A stretch of 64,000 nt of DNA from Euptelea pleiosperma. Its lineage: Eukaryota > Streptophyta > Magnoliopsida > Ranunculales > Eupteleaceae. The stretch is from contig CM068549.1 of the NCBI GenBank assembly GCA_035048495.1, forward strand, positions 9,035,822 to 9,099,821. The letters run 5' to 3'. Both the position numbers and the translations under genes were made by a program. Positions 22,842 through 35,200 of this stretch are shown piece after piece (the stretch's first letter is position 1; every line of letters begins with the position of its first letter). The notes under the pieces are model-generated. The model was given only the letters and a program-made list of their open reading frames with translations, did no database searches and had not been told where the DNA came from.

Positions 22842-23594
22842 GCGAGAGGTTAGCATATAGGTTGGTTCAAAAACTTCAACTCTGTATCTGCAATCATAAT
22901 TGCCACTCACAATGATCTTTGGGATGTGGCCCTAGGAGAGATGGGTCTCCACCTCTGCTGCTACATCTAAGCAAAACCCACATCATGAAGAGAGTTCCAC
23001 TGTGTAGCTTCAGAAAAATGCACCACCCAAATAATAACCTATTTGAAGCCAAAATGCATGGACTAAGTAAGATTGGTACATGAAGAAGAACACTCAAGAG
23101 GATACATTAGAACCCAAAAAAAGGCTTGGTGATATAGCCTATGTTAACCTGGCACAACATGTCAACACCATGGGTACGACATTTTACACTTCAAATAGAT
23201 GTGTTGAACATGGGTACAACTCACATTTTGAAATGCACTGAAAACATAGATCATACCAAACTTATAGAACATATTAGGAATGTGTGAGGATCTTATGGGA
23301 TCTTATGGGAGTCTTAACTAATATTAGTTGCCAACTTTGTTAAGGAGGCCAAGTAATAATTTTAGGGTGAACAAAATACTGTCTTTGAAGTTGAATTTTC
23401 CATCTCAAAGTTGTAAATTTGAAACTTCTAACAAAAAAATATGTTACACTTAGCACCATTTTTGTTTGCCCTTTCACAATTGCTACAATTCTAACCCACT
23501 GATCACATTCAAACCAACCAAACTAATTCACACAAAAATACTCCAAGAATCAATAAAGCATGCTAATCAATAAAGATTACCCATGACAAAAATC
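22842..23594. other. Host flank, nothing recognised
   Basis: AT-rich sequence that continues the flank ending at 9034 once the nested LTRs are removed. A short open frame at 22894-23097 (- strand) has no recognisable motif. Confidence 0.4.
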
Positions 23595-23921
23595 TCATCG
23601 ACATTGATCAATAAAGCATGCTTTTCCAAATGAAAACCATGACAACCCACCAGAATACTCACAGACGCCACAATCTTTAGCCGCTTCCCAATCTAACTCA
23701 AACCCCGCTTGCGACGCCTCACCAAACCCAGTAAGCAAAGCATCTCCAATGGCCATCTCCATCACTGGGACCACCACATTCCCCTCACAATTCCCATACC
23801 AATCAAATCCTCCCGGGACCTCTCCAACCGAAAAAACATAAGATGGGCTCGTCAGAGGCACTGTGCTTATATTTTCCTGAAAGATAAAAAAAAGATGACT
23901 TCTTTTATTCCAGAGACACAT
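23595..23921 (-). pseudogene. WAK-associated domain fragment of an LRK10L-type receptor kinase
   Basis: The - strand frame contains NCEGNVVVPVME, then GFGEASQAGFELDWEAAKDCGVCEYSGGL. Cysteine placement and the GFELDW..DCG.CE.SGG signature match the C-terminal WAK-associated part of the wall-binding ectodomain in LEAF RUST 10-like receptor kinases, which lies outside the cell. No signal peptide, GUB_WAK N-terminal half, transmembrane helix or kinase domain is found nearby, and the final RCG-type ending is replaced by an unrelated tail. It is best read as a remnant of such a gene. Alternative: a truncated secreted ectodomain protein. Confidence 0.6.
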
Positions 23922-24144
23922 CGCACATATATATCACACTTTTCATATGCAAATTGTGAGATTTCAAATCTATCTGATAAAATTTATCAATAATTTTCCT
24001 TCTATAGATTTAAAGATTATACATTCTAACAATCATTAGAGCAATTAAGGGCTCAGTTAAGCTCATAAAGTTTTTGTGATATACTATCCAAGATAGCCAA
24101 TCCTTTGTTGAGTTGTTCCATTATCTTTCGTAGAGATTGTGAAC

Positions 24145-24926
24145 TTAAAAAGGTAAAAGATGCAGTGGCAGAAAAACAAAATTAATTGGAACAATCTCTT
24201 TGCTTTCATGTTGATTTGAAGAAATAGAATAACTGGCAACAATTAAAGCAAAGGAACAGTTTCTCTGTTGATTTTTTTGGCTAACTTCCAACAAGTTCTT
24301 AGTTCCAATTTCCAACAAGTTACGATCAATCTCCATTTCATACTTTGCAATATATGGCCGAAAGAAGGAATCATACAGATATGTAGTTCCCTAGAATAAA
24401 ATCTCTGTTGATTTTATTCCAACCAATTGGAATAAAATCAAAGAGCTTATGAGAATCCATAGAAAATAATTCTCCCAATCCCACGATGCCGATAACGTAC
24501 CTTTGTTTTAGGATACCACAACTATATGACGAAAGCCAACTTGGCTTCACAGTACATTGGTACCCTTCAAGAAACCCAGACCAGAAACACCATCAAAATA
24601 CAGAACAAGTGCCATGTAACAGTAAAAAAATGACCCCTTAACAATCAAAAAGACGATCCCTTGTTCAAGTTAAGATTCTTCTCACCATGAAACAAAAGTG
24701 TTCCCAACCCTCTCTGAGACTGTCAGCATTGCAACTAAAATCCTAAAATTAAAAAGAAACAAACTTTTAAATTAGTAAATTATGTTTGTATAAATCTCAA
24801 TAAAAAAGGTGACGCGACAATACATACCAGTATTGGCACCAAAATCGAAGCTGCTCAATCTCCGGCTTGTTCTTCTCCACGATTTTCAAGTAGTCGTCAG
24901 CCGGATATGCATAACCAAAAGCCATC
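24145..24926 (-). pseudogene. HVA22: HVA22-like (TB2/DP1) gene remnant, four exons
   Basis: Exons on the - strand: 24926-24828, 24742-24686, 24564-24501 and 24390-24145, each with GT/AG borders at conserved places. They encode MAFGYAYPADDYLKIVEKNK, a WCQYW end, ILVAMLTVSERVGNTFVSW, VPMYCEAKLAF and TTYLYDSFFRPYIAKYEMEI, the order seen in the TB2/DP1/HVA22 family of ER membrane-shaping proteins. TAG at 24522-24524 replaces the Tyr expected before LWYPKTK, so the frame is dead. The first exon is not visible; a truncated LTR starts 340 bp upstream. The C-terminal tail after EIDRNLLEIGT diverges from the family. Confidence 0.8.
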
Positions 24927-25262
24927 CTGCAAACAAGCTTCACCATGTGTATTTTTTACAAACAGATAGAGAAATACAAAGAAAGATGGAGAGGGAATGA
25001 GATGGTATAACTGTGTTTTGGTCTTCTGGACTTTATTTCACTTTTCTTGAATACCCATTTCTAATTTTATGTTTTTTTATAATTTTTTTGGTTGTACAAG
25101 TGATTATGAGTACGTAGATATAATGGAGGATGAGAAGTGATTACCTCAAGAAGCCATCCGGTGGATGCCGATAGGTATATCGGATGAGATTCTCGCGACA
25201 TGCTCAGATTACCTCGAGAAGTCCACGTAGTCCCAATGCTCTTGTTCAAAAGATTACTTGTT
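24927..25262. other. Short spacer with a dispersed repeat
   Basis: Positions about 25020-25140 match about 39465-39590 (shared ACTTTATTTCACTTTTCTT and TTTTTTTGGTTGTACA blocks), so a roughly 120-bp segment is duplicated in the window. No gene seen. Confidence 0.6.
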
Positions 25263-26236
25263 AATATTCGCTTAAAAGTGCGTATTTTCCACTATTATCT
25301 TCTAAGCGTTTTCACACTCTCCTACGTTAAAATGCTCTATTTATCTACTTTTCTACGTAAGAGTCTCTTTTGTTGCGTAGAACACACTTTTCTGGATGAA
25401 ATGGTATATTTGCATGCATTAAACACATTTTCGGAAGTCTAGACATGAAGTCATTCTGATAGAGTCTCATTACGCGCTTCTTTTGTCGCAAGAAACCCCG
25501 ATGGGACAATTCTCAAGACTTACGAGCCCACATCGATCAGGAAGCCCATTATCAAAGCTTAAAGAGCCCACATGCTATGACTAGAAGATATGGGCCAAAT
25601 ATAGGCTGAATAAGATGACCAAAAAACCGGCCCAAAGAACGAAAAGAGCAGGAGAGCCAATGACCAAGAGACGGACCAAAGCGTTTAAAGCCACATGAGT
25701 CAGCAAGGAATGATAGTCTACTCTACTGGAGAAGCGTGAGGATGGTCACAGTGAAGACCAGGGTTCCAGACCCTCTGCCAATACTTTTATCTCCATTTTT
25801 TGATATTTTCTCTCTCATCTCTCCTTATTCTCTCTCTCTTCATCTCTCGGTCCTCGAATCTACTGACCTAACCCCAGAACTGCTGCCCATTGGCTCTGTC
25901 TCATCTCACTTAGCTTTCTGACCGTTGGATCTTCAATTGGACCGTTGGATCTTCCACCGGACCATTGGATCTCTCTAGATCCGTCGATCTACCAATCTGG
26001 GTCCCAGTCAAGTCACCATCCATCCGATCGCCATTAGATTGTCTGTCACATCATCTTGTGAGACGATGGACATCATCAATCCATGTGGGCCAATAGTCTG
26101 GCCCATCATCATAGACCCGCTGTCCGACCATTTAGTGGACCCCGTGAATTTTAAAATAATTTCAATTAAATTTTAAAAAATGGGGGGTCCACTAAATGGG
26201 AAAATTCCCCAAAGAAAAGTAGGGTTTTACTTTAAA
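25263..26236 (+). mobile_element. Truncated LTR of the long-LTR family (U3 part)
   Basis: From TTAATATTCGCTTAAAAG (expected TGATATTCGC, first bases altered) through U3, including the GACCGTTGGATCT repeats (25919-25985) and the GGGGGTCCACTAAATGGG block, ending in poly(A) at about 26232-26245. There it joins an interior fragment of the same family, apparently at a shared A-tract. Leader, intron and U5 are absent. Confidence 0.8.
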
Positions 26237-26439
26237 AAAAAAAAATCTTGTTTTTGGGTGATTTTCGATGTTTTCCAAGGTTTTTCTAGAATTTCAAAAA
26301 TGTGTCAAATACTCTGACTTGGATTAGCTAAAAATCTTCGTTAAGTCTTTCTCGAAAGGATTTTTTTTTTTTATATATCTATATATATATTTATCAAAAG
26401 GAATACATGAGTTTTGGTAAATACCCATCTTGTTAGTTT
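26237..26439. mobile_element. Rearranged interior fragments of the same family
   Basis: 26245-26350 matches the reverse complement of 13845-13950, while about 26360-26435 matches 13975-14040 in direct orientation, then switches to the ATCTTGTTAGTTTTG block otherwise at about 16439. So orientation flips near 26355 and a deletion join follows. Confidence 0.65.
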
Positions 26440-28394
26440 TGAAAATAAAAAAATATTTTTTTATTTTTTTTATTTTTTCTTTTTTGTTAAAATTAATTTT
26501 TTTATTCTTTCAACGAAATAAAGTTTACAATGCTAGAATCCACTACTTAAGCAAATAACAAGAAATTAATTCTAAAAAGCAATATAAAGAGAGAAGTAGA
26601 GAGAGAAATAAGAGAGAGAAAGAGTAAGATAGATAGAGAAATAAGAGATTTTTAGAGAGAGAAAACTAGGGACTGACCTAGATAGAAGAGGTTCTAGAGA
26701 GAGGAATTTTCATGCTTACCTTTCGGCCATTAAATGGGAGGATTAGACCTTGTGAATGATGCATGACGAAGATGATCTGCTCGTGGGATCTCCAAGGGAG
26801 GAGGAGAAGGAAAAACGGTGCAAACGGCCTCTTGAAGCGTGGTGTTACGCATGTGAAGGCAACAAGCCATGGCAAGAGATGTGGACAGACCTTCAAGTGG
26901 TTGCTGGCCGGAGAGGATGCATCACACGGTGGTGACTGGTTCGACCATTGATGCACTGATCTTTACGCGATGAAGATGATGACGCTTGGGCATGGATATT
27001 TGCACTAGCAGCAACATGGAGAATAGATGTGGGCTAAGAGAGAGAGATGAAGATGTTGTTGCAAACCTAGTGGAGAGGAGCATTTCAGAAGGGGGTTGCA
27101 AGTCAGGATCCAACAAGGAGACGGCTTGGATAGGTGTTCCCGGTGAGAACCAATGCAAACCGTTGCTGTAGAGAGGAAGAGCACCACCACAGTTTGATGG
27201 AGGGGCACGTGGGTACTCGAGTTGAACCGCCTACCTGCAAAGAGGGGGCTAGTGTGAAGGAGAAGGTGGACCTGCAACTAGGAGTTGCAGATCGTGGTGG
27301 CGTCTTGGAAGGGCTGGAGAGAGGGTGCTGCAGGTGATGCAACGGCTTGAAAAGAAGAAGAAGGCGTTGGGGGCAGCCAAGGTGATAGAGACACTACTGG
27401 ACGTGGTGGTGGCTGGCAGATCGTGAAGGAGAAGGAGGAGAAGAAGAACTAGGAGAAGAAGACGCTGGTGATGGTGTTGCTGGCCGGAGTTGCAGGCGCA
27501 ACTCCGGCAAGAAAAGAGAATGAAGAAGAAGAAGAAGAAGAAAGAAGAAAGAGAAGGAGATGACGGTTCGTGGCGTGGTGAGCAGGGGAAATAGAAGAGG
27601 AGAAGGGCAGAAGAGAAGAAGAAGGCGTAGAAGATGAAAATAGGGATTAGGGTTCCAACGAACCCTTCTCTTCCCCTTAAAAAGCTTCTCTATTTCCTTT
27701 AATGGAAATAGGGATTTTTCGAAAATAAAAAAAATAAGAAAAATAATTTTTTTATTTTTTATTTTTTTTTAAGTAAAACATTACTTTCGTTTGGGGAATT
27801 TCCCCATTTAGTGGACCCCCCCTTTTTTTTAAATTTAATTTAAATTATTTTGAAATTCACGGGATCCACTAAATGGTCGGACAGTGGGTCGATGATGATG
27901 GGCCTGGCTACTGGTTCACATGGATTGATGATGTTCATCGTCTCACAAGATGATGTGACAGACAATCTGATGGTCAGACTGAAGATGACTTGATCAGGAT
28001 CCAGATTGGCAGGCCGACGGATTTAGAGAGATCTGACGGTCTGATGGACGATCCAACAGTCTGATGGAAGATCTAACGGTCCGATAGCTTAAGGAAATGG
28101 GTCAGAGCCAACGGACAGGAGTTCTGGGGTTAGGTCAATAGATCCGATGACCGAGAGATGAAGAGGGAGAGAATAAGGAGAGATGAGATAGAAAATTGAG
28201 AGGAGGAGAGAGAAAATATCAGAAAACGGAGATAAAAGTATTGGCAGAGGGTCTGAAACCCTGGTCTTCACTATGTCGCTCCTCACGCTTCACCAGTAGA
28301 GTAGACCATCATTCCTTGTCGATTCATGCAGCTTTAAACGCTTTGATCCGTCTCTTGGTCATTGGCTCTCCCGCTCTCTTCGTTCTTTGGGCCG
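26440..28394 (-). mobile_element. LTR split by another LTR, left part (intron to U3)
   Basis: Intron-type sequence, donor CGAAAG|GTAAGC near 26718, purine-rich leader with a palindrome at 27483-27508, promoter palindrome 27690-27711 and U3. U5 is missing on the left. It is interrupted by the solo LTR 28395-31157; its U3 start resumes at 31163. Confidence 0.8.
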
Positions 28395-29800
28395 TGAAAG
28401 TAAGGTTTTTCCGCCTCGTTGGTTATGGAAACCCTAACTTCAACACATTTTTAATTGATCCGAGACATTTAACCTGTAAAATGGGCAATTTTGCACAGTG
28501 GCTCGTGTCGGATGTCGATCCGCACTCGGGATTAATCACGTTAGTGCAATAAGAACATAAAATGATAGATTTTTGCCAAAAATTCATGGAGGGATGAGAA
28601 TGATGTATTTGGATTAAAACAAGATTGCTTGATTTTAGAGAGAGAAATTATCATAATCTACCAAAAAAAATACTAATGAAGGAAATCAAACCACAACCAA
28701 CAAAAGTAATTCATCATTTAAAAATCCAAGGTTCTTACAATACTTCAAAATATAAAAAGTAACAATAACAAATTTAAAAGAACGAAAGACTAAGCTAGAG
28801 AGAGAGAAACTGAGTTCTAAAGAGAGAAAGTAGAGAGAGAGATGAGAGACTAAAGGATGAAAGAGAAAGTGGTAGAGAGAGAAAATGAAAAGGAAGAGAG
28901 AGAAAGTTACTGCTTACCTACCATGAGGAATGATCGAGTAGATCCAACGATTTGGAGAGTTGCAGGTCAGCCAATTGGTGGAAGCAGGCGGTAGGAGTAT
29001 GGATCGATCATTCCTCCCTTCTCTTCTTCTTCTTCTACTTTTATTTTTCTTTGCCTTTCTGCGTTTTTTTTTTTTTTTTTTTTTTTTTTTGTTTGATGGA
29101 GAAGAAGAGGGCCGGGAGAAGTGAAACGGTGGTGCTAGCAGGCGGCAAAAAGGAGAGGGGCGGTGGACTTTGGATCAGCTGTTGTAGGTGGCAGCAAGGA
29201 GGCTTCTCTTCATTTTCTTCTTCTTCTATTTTTTTTTTTTTTTTTTATTTTTATTCAAAAAAAACAAGGAGAGTCGATCGGTGTGGGGCGGTGGAGTCTT
29301 GGTCAGCAAGGTGAAGGTGGGAGCATTGTGGAGGGAGTCGGATCACCTCCAATAGTGGTCAGGGCTGCTGTTAGACGGTGGTAGAGCAAGCTGCAGGTGT
29401 GCTGCTTGCAGCCAGGCTGAGGAGATGGAAGCAGGTGCGATTTTAGAGGTGAGGGCGGCAAGGCAACAAGCGGACTGGTGGTGGTGATGCTGTTGCACAC
29501 TAGCAGGTGGAACATGAGAAGATGATGGCGGCTTGGGGCGTTCTTCAATGGTTTGAGAGAGAGTCCGTCCGTGGGGAGGAAGAGAAGACGCTGGAGTTGC
29601 AAGTCCGTTTTGCTAGTGTGCACGGCCTGCAACTCGGCGTGGGTGTTGCTCGTGGTGCTGCGCAAAGGACCAGCACAGGAAAGGGAGAAGAAGAAGGGCG
29701 AGCAGACGATGAAGAAGAATGGAAGAAGAAGGAGAAGGAGGAGGCGCACGGCCGGAGTTCTGCAACTCCGGCCGGTATGAAGATGAGAAGAGAAGAAGAA

Positions 29801-29831
<31 letters not shown>

Positions 29832-31157
29832 AAGAAGAAGAAGAAGAAGAAGAAAGAGAAGAGGAAGAAGCGACAGAGAAGAAGAAGGAGAGGAGGAGAG
29901 GGGGAGAAGGGAGAAGGACGTGCAGGCGGCCGGAGTTGCTGCCTGCAACTCCGGCGAGAGAAAAGATGAAGAAGATGAAGAAGAGGAGGAAGAGAAGGAA
30001 GAAAAAGAAGGAGAGGAAGGAGGAGAAAACCTCGGGAACAGTTTTGGGGAAGAGAGGAAGAGATGGGAGAGGGATTAGGGTTCGAACGAACCCCTATCCT
30101 TCTCCTTTTAAAGCTTCCCTATTTCCTTTAATGGAAATAGGGGATTTTTGAAAATAAAAAAATAAGAAAAATAATTTTTTTTTTTTTTTTTTTTAAGTAA
30201 AAACCTACTTTTCTATGGGGAATCTCCCCAATTAGTGGACCCCCCATTTAATTAAAATTATTTTGAAATTCGCGGGGTCCACTAACTGGTCGGACAGCGG
30301 GTCGATGAAGATGGGCCCGGCTATTGGCCCTCATGGATTGATGATGTCCATCGTCTCACAAGATGATGTGACAGACAGTCTGATGGCGATCGGATGGATG
30401 GTGACTTGATTGGGACTCAGATTGGTAGATCGACGGATCTAGAGAGATCCAACGGTCCGATTGAAGATCCAACGGTCCGATGGAAGATCCAACGGTCAGA
30501 AAGCTAAGGAAGATGAGATAGAGCCGATGGGCAGGAGTTCTGGGGTTAGGTCAGTAGATTCGAGGACCGAGAGATGAAGAGAGAGAGAGAATAAAGAGAG
30601 ATGAGAGAGAAAGTATCAGAAAATAGAGAGAAAAGCACTGGCGGAGGGTCTGGAACCCTGGTCTTCACTGTGACCATCCTCACGCTTCTCCAGTAGAGTC
30701 GACCATCATTCTTTGCTGACTCATGTGGCTTTAAACGCTTTAGTCCGTCTCTTGGTCATTGGCTCTCCTACTCTCTTCGTTCTTTGGGCCGGCTTTTTGG
30801 TCCTTTTATTCAGCCCATATTTGGCCCATATCTTCTAGTTATAGCATGTGGGCTTGTTAAGCTTTGATAATGGGCTTTCATGATTGATTTGGGCCCACAA
30901 GTCTCGAGAATCGTCCCATCGGGGTTTCCTGCGACAGAAGAAGCGCGTAATGAGACTTTATCAGAACGGCTTAATATTTAGACTTCCGAAAATGTGTTTA
31001 ATGCATGCAAATATACCATTTCGTCCAGAAAAGTGTGTTCTACGCAACAGAAGAGACTCTTACGTAGAAAAGTAGGTAAATAGAGTATTTTACGTAGGAG
31101 AATGCAATAACGCTAAAAGGATAATTGCTTAAAATAAGCACTTTTGAGCGAATATCA
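28395..31157 (-). mobile_element. Solo LTR, 2763 bp, TSD GGCCG
   Basis: TGAAAGTAAGG...GCGAATATCA with the perfect 5-bp duplication GGCCG at 28390-28394 and 31158-31162. It sits inside the U3 of the flanking LTR. Intron donor GTAG|GTAAGC (28917), acceptor TTTTACAG (ending 28474), palindromes at 29751-29773 and 29929-29955, (GAA)n tract 29803-29854, promoter palindrome 30117-30142. One LTR with its own TSD implies LTR-LTR recombination removed the interior. Confidence 0.93.
29803..29854. repeat. (GAA)n microsatellite
   Basis: Uninterrupted AGA repeats in the LTR leader; long open frames across it on either strand encode only Arg/Lys/Glu or Leu/Ser runs. Confidence 0.95.
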
Positions 31158-31162
31158 GGCCG

Positions 31163-31533
31163 GCTCTTCAATCCTCTTTTTCAGCCCATATTTGGCCCAT
31201 ATCTTCTAGTCATAGCTTGTGGGCTCTTTAAGCTTTGATAATGGGCTTTCATGATTGATTTTGGCCCGCAAGTCTCAAGAATCATCCAATCAGGGTTTCC
31301 TGCGACAGAAAAAGCGCGTAATGAGACTTAATCAGAACGACTTTATATCTAGACTTCCGAAAATGTGTTTAATGCATGCAAATATACCATTTCGTCCAGA
31401 AAAGTGTGTTCTACGCAACAGAAGAGACTATTACGTAGAAAAGTAGATAAATAGAGCATTTTACGTAGGAGAATGCAATAACGCTAAAAGGATAATTGCT
31501 TAAAATAAGCACTTTTGAGCGAAACTAACAAGA
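31163..31533 (-). mobile_element. Right part of the split LTR (U3 start)
   Basis: Continues the LTR left at 28394 and stops at GAGCGA, six bases short of the canonical GCGAATATCA end, where it meets AACTAACAAGAT. Confidence 0.75.
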
Positions 31534-31595
31534 TAGGTATTTACCAAAACTCATGTATTCCTTTTGATAAATATATATATAGATATATGAAAAAG
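31534..31595. repeat. Inverted copy of the 26.36-26.44 kb interior fragment
   Basis: AACTAACAAGAT, then GGTATTTACCAAAACTCATG and TATATATAGATATA are the reverse complement of about 26360-26440. The two copies frame the composite LTR block between them. Confidence 0.75.
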
Positions 31596-32290
31596 TGCTT
31601 CACTATCTTCTGAATCTGTATAAGGTATATTCTAGACTTTATAAGATTGGGTGTGATGGTACCAAACAAATGGAACAAATATGAAATAGTATTCTTTTTT
31701 TAATGTAACCTCCTACCTGAGACCACCAATTCTATGGTTGGAGATGCGACCTCTCCACTTTGAACAAGGTGAGTGGATCTACGAGTACTCATTCGGTGGA
31801 TGCCGATAGGAATAGCTTTAGATGATCTTTTCGAGACACGCCTATATAGTCCCTTAACGACCCCTGTGCATAAAAAACCAATTGAATTGTATAACAATCA
31901 TGCTGGTAATTATTTCATCCTATTAAGTTACGCACGCACCTTTTGGAGTTCGAATTCGAGTGCTAATTTGACGCTTGTTTACTCTCTCATCTGTTGGGCC
32001 TTGCTGTGCCACTTGGGGGGTAACTGCAAGTAAGAGAAAACCAACATCAATATAGACTGAACCACATTTGGTGGACCAAAAAATATAATATTAAGTTGTT
32101 CTTTTTAGAGCTAAAGTAATAAAAAATAACGGTTAATAAAATTTACATGGGGTGGAAAAGAAAGAGTTGACAGGACCTACTGCTGCATCTGCATACATGA
32201 CAACAGAATGTGACACTATTACTGTAAGCAGATCAATATATACTAGCACAACAAAAACAATAAGGAATAAGAATAGCCAAAACTTACATG
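31596..32290. other. No gene recognised
   Basis: AT-rich spacer. The sequence just left of 32291 on the - strand would be intron or 3' sequence of the plant-mobile-domain remnant; its hydrophobic open frame (about 32150-32280) begins right at a splice donor, so I read it as intron readthrough. Confidence 0.4.
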
Positions 32291-35200
32291 GTGTGGGTTG
32301 TGGTGCCCCGCTCGATGATCCTACCAAATCTTGGTTGTAGACTTCATTGGAACATGCATTCTGGGAGGCAACGATTGACGTGATGGACTTACTTGCACCA
32401 CCTAATGAAGGTGGGATGATATTGTGACTGTCTTCTGGGACAAGAGAGAAAATATGTTGCACATTACAGGTATTCATGTCCATTTCATCCTCACTTGCAA
32501 CACGTAAGCTACTCCTGGACGTCGTAGGAGCAAGCTCCTCACTCCCATCACCACCCATCTGATTTTCAGGATTAGCATCACCACCTAACCATTCATCAGG
32601 GTTTGTCACTTCTGTCTCTCCACCTAATTCAGACATCATATTTGCATCATCTGCCATATCGTTGCAAGGGGTAGTAAAACCATCTGATTGTCGACTTGGT
32701 TGTGGTGTGTCTATGTCTACACCCCCTTCGGGTTCCATGCCTACGCCCTCCCAAAATTTATTGTACACAAATCGAAGTCTACTATTTTCTTCTTTTGCAA
32801 GGGGACCAGCTATAAATGGTTCAATGAGTCTTAAGAGCTCAAAACCATATTGCTTCTGTATTTTTTTTAACACATGGAATCAAATTAGATCTACAAACAA
32901 ACACAATTTGACAACCATGCACTAAAATATTATTTCATTAATTTACAGGTACATAGTTTAATTGATGTACCAATTGTCTATGCTCGCCAATGAAAGGGTC
33001 GTCATTGGTTTCAAGAGGCCGAATTCGAGGGATGCTGACCATTGAGCACCATTGGGCATACTCGACTGAGGTACTTCCAGGCACAACCTCTAGCACTCCG
33101 TCAATAATCGATAGATTAGAACAGAACGCTAACCACGCGTTGTTTTCATGTGGAAATTGATCTCGCCAATTTATTCCACCTGTAGGTCGAAAGGATCTTT
33201 TATAACGCGGTGGCTTGGATGGGACACCCTGTTCCATTCCAAATTGTCGTAGACATCTACCTGGAAGCTGCATCTCGACAATATTAAAATGAATGAGCCA
33301 TGTCTGACCACGTCCCACTGATCTATCCAGATTAGAATTGTTCGGTAGATTGAGAAGTCTATAGGGCTGCCACACCACCTGTTAAACAAATAGGTCAATA
33401 TTAAACATCTATTTGCAACAACTCATTTGGTCGATGTGCAATTGAAACTTACGTTCCCATCATCCATTCTGTCAAACTCCCTATGAGGAGATTATAGCGG
33501 TGGTGATCCTCATGGTTTCTTACTCGCTCTTTCCATTTACATGCAAGAGGGATTTTACTGTAAGGGATTTCATTGTCGCCGTCTTGAATCTCTGGACGAC
33601 CAACTGAGAATCACTCAAATGACCAACACTATCACAAGAATCAACTAATTAGTAATGCTCTTAAATACTTACACGATTTTAAGAACATTTAACATCAAAT
33701 TTAACAGAACTTACTGTCAGTAGTGTCATAGAGCCACCGATGTTCATCTTCTTCCTCATAACATGTTTTGTCATTGACCTATATAAGTAGGCCAATGCTG
33801 CGGCACCCCATGCATATTCTCCACAATTCTCAAAAATCAAAAGGCAAATACATCATATTTACCATTAAAGACCCAGGCTGTGAGAAAATAGTGGTGCCCA
33901 ACAAAAATAAAATATATGCTCGCGTGCTAAACTGAAAGTAGGGTTTTTCCGCGTCGTTGGTTACGGAAACCCTAATTCTAACACATTTGTAAATTATCCG
34001 AGATTTCCTGCAAAATTAAGCAATTCTTTACACAGTAGAAGTATGTCGGATGTCGATCCGCACTCGGGTTTAGTTCGCACAAATCAGGAACATAAAATGA
34101 CAGAATTTTGTCAAACTCGAATCAAAATAAACTTTATTTCTTGAATTCAACTGTAACTTACAATTCAAACATGAGATAATTAATCTAGAAAGCAATAAAA
34201 CTAAATTAGATAGAGAGAGAAGAGAGAGAAAACCTATTCTAGAGAGAGAAATTATAGAAAGAGGGTGAATTTACCCATGGGAAACTTATCGGAGAATGGA
34301 CCAAGCAATTGACCGGAAGATGGTCCACGATCGGACATTTGATAAAGGTGAATCAACCCTGGAGTGCAGCAGTGGTGATCTCCAAGACAAGAGAGCATCG
34401 TTGATGGAGATCAACAAGCCGTGGATGAAGTTGGAGGTGACCCCGTGGATGTGGGGGTGAATGCAAGGGAGATCACGCACTTGGTAGAAGACTTGTAGAG
34501 GAGCAGCAGCATGGAGAAGCACATCTCTGTGCTTGCAGATCGTGGTATAAGGCCACGTGGTAGAGTTGCAGGCGGCAAGAGGATCGTGGGGATGATGATG
34601 GTGGCAGTGGTAATGGAGGAGCAGATGAGAACTGACTGGGGGGAGGAGGTAACGGTTGCTGGTCGGTGCCTAGCAGGTGCCTGGATCTAGATCCCGTGGA
34701 GGAGTAAGAGATGGGCTCACGTGATGGCAGTTATGAGTATGCCGTTTGAAGGTTCAACGAAGACAGAAACAACCACGTCTGGTGGTCTGTTCCACCGGCT
34801 GTACAGCAAGTGGCGGCGCTTTGAGAAGAGTAGAACGACTCGTGTATTCGTTGGTTCTACCGGTGAAGCAAGAGGGAGTGATGATGATTGGTTGCAGCGG
34901 GTTTGGTGAGAAAAGGTAGAAGAAATCGCTGTGCAAGTGATAACAGCAGCGTGGGTTGCACATCTGCAACCAAGGCGTCAAACAATGCAGGTGGCTTGAA
35001 GGGAGAAGGATAGAGATGAGGGCAGGTTTCTCCAGCATGAGAGAGAGACAAGGTGTTCTCTAGTAGTGAACTTACACGGTGGTGACTGTTGGAGGAACAG
35101 CCACCGTGTAGGATTGAGAGAGGTGGGTCACGGCTTAGTTGGGGAGAACATGGAGGAGAGAAAACGTCTGTGGTGTCGCAGACCTGCTATTACAGGTGGT

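Noticed and set aside
29303..30078. Open frames of 98-148 codons with Arg/Lys/Glu or Leu/Ser runs
   Set aside because: Products of the (GAA)n tract and the leader purine skew.
32133..32290. Transmembrane-like C-terminus of the PMD protein
   Set aside because: The hydrophobic stretch starts exactly at a GTAAGT donor, so it is probably intron sequence.
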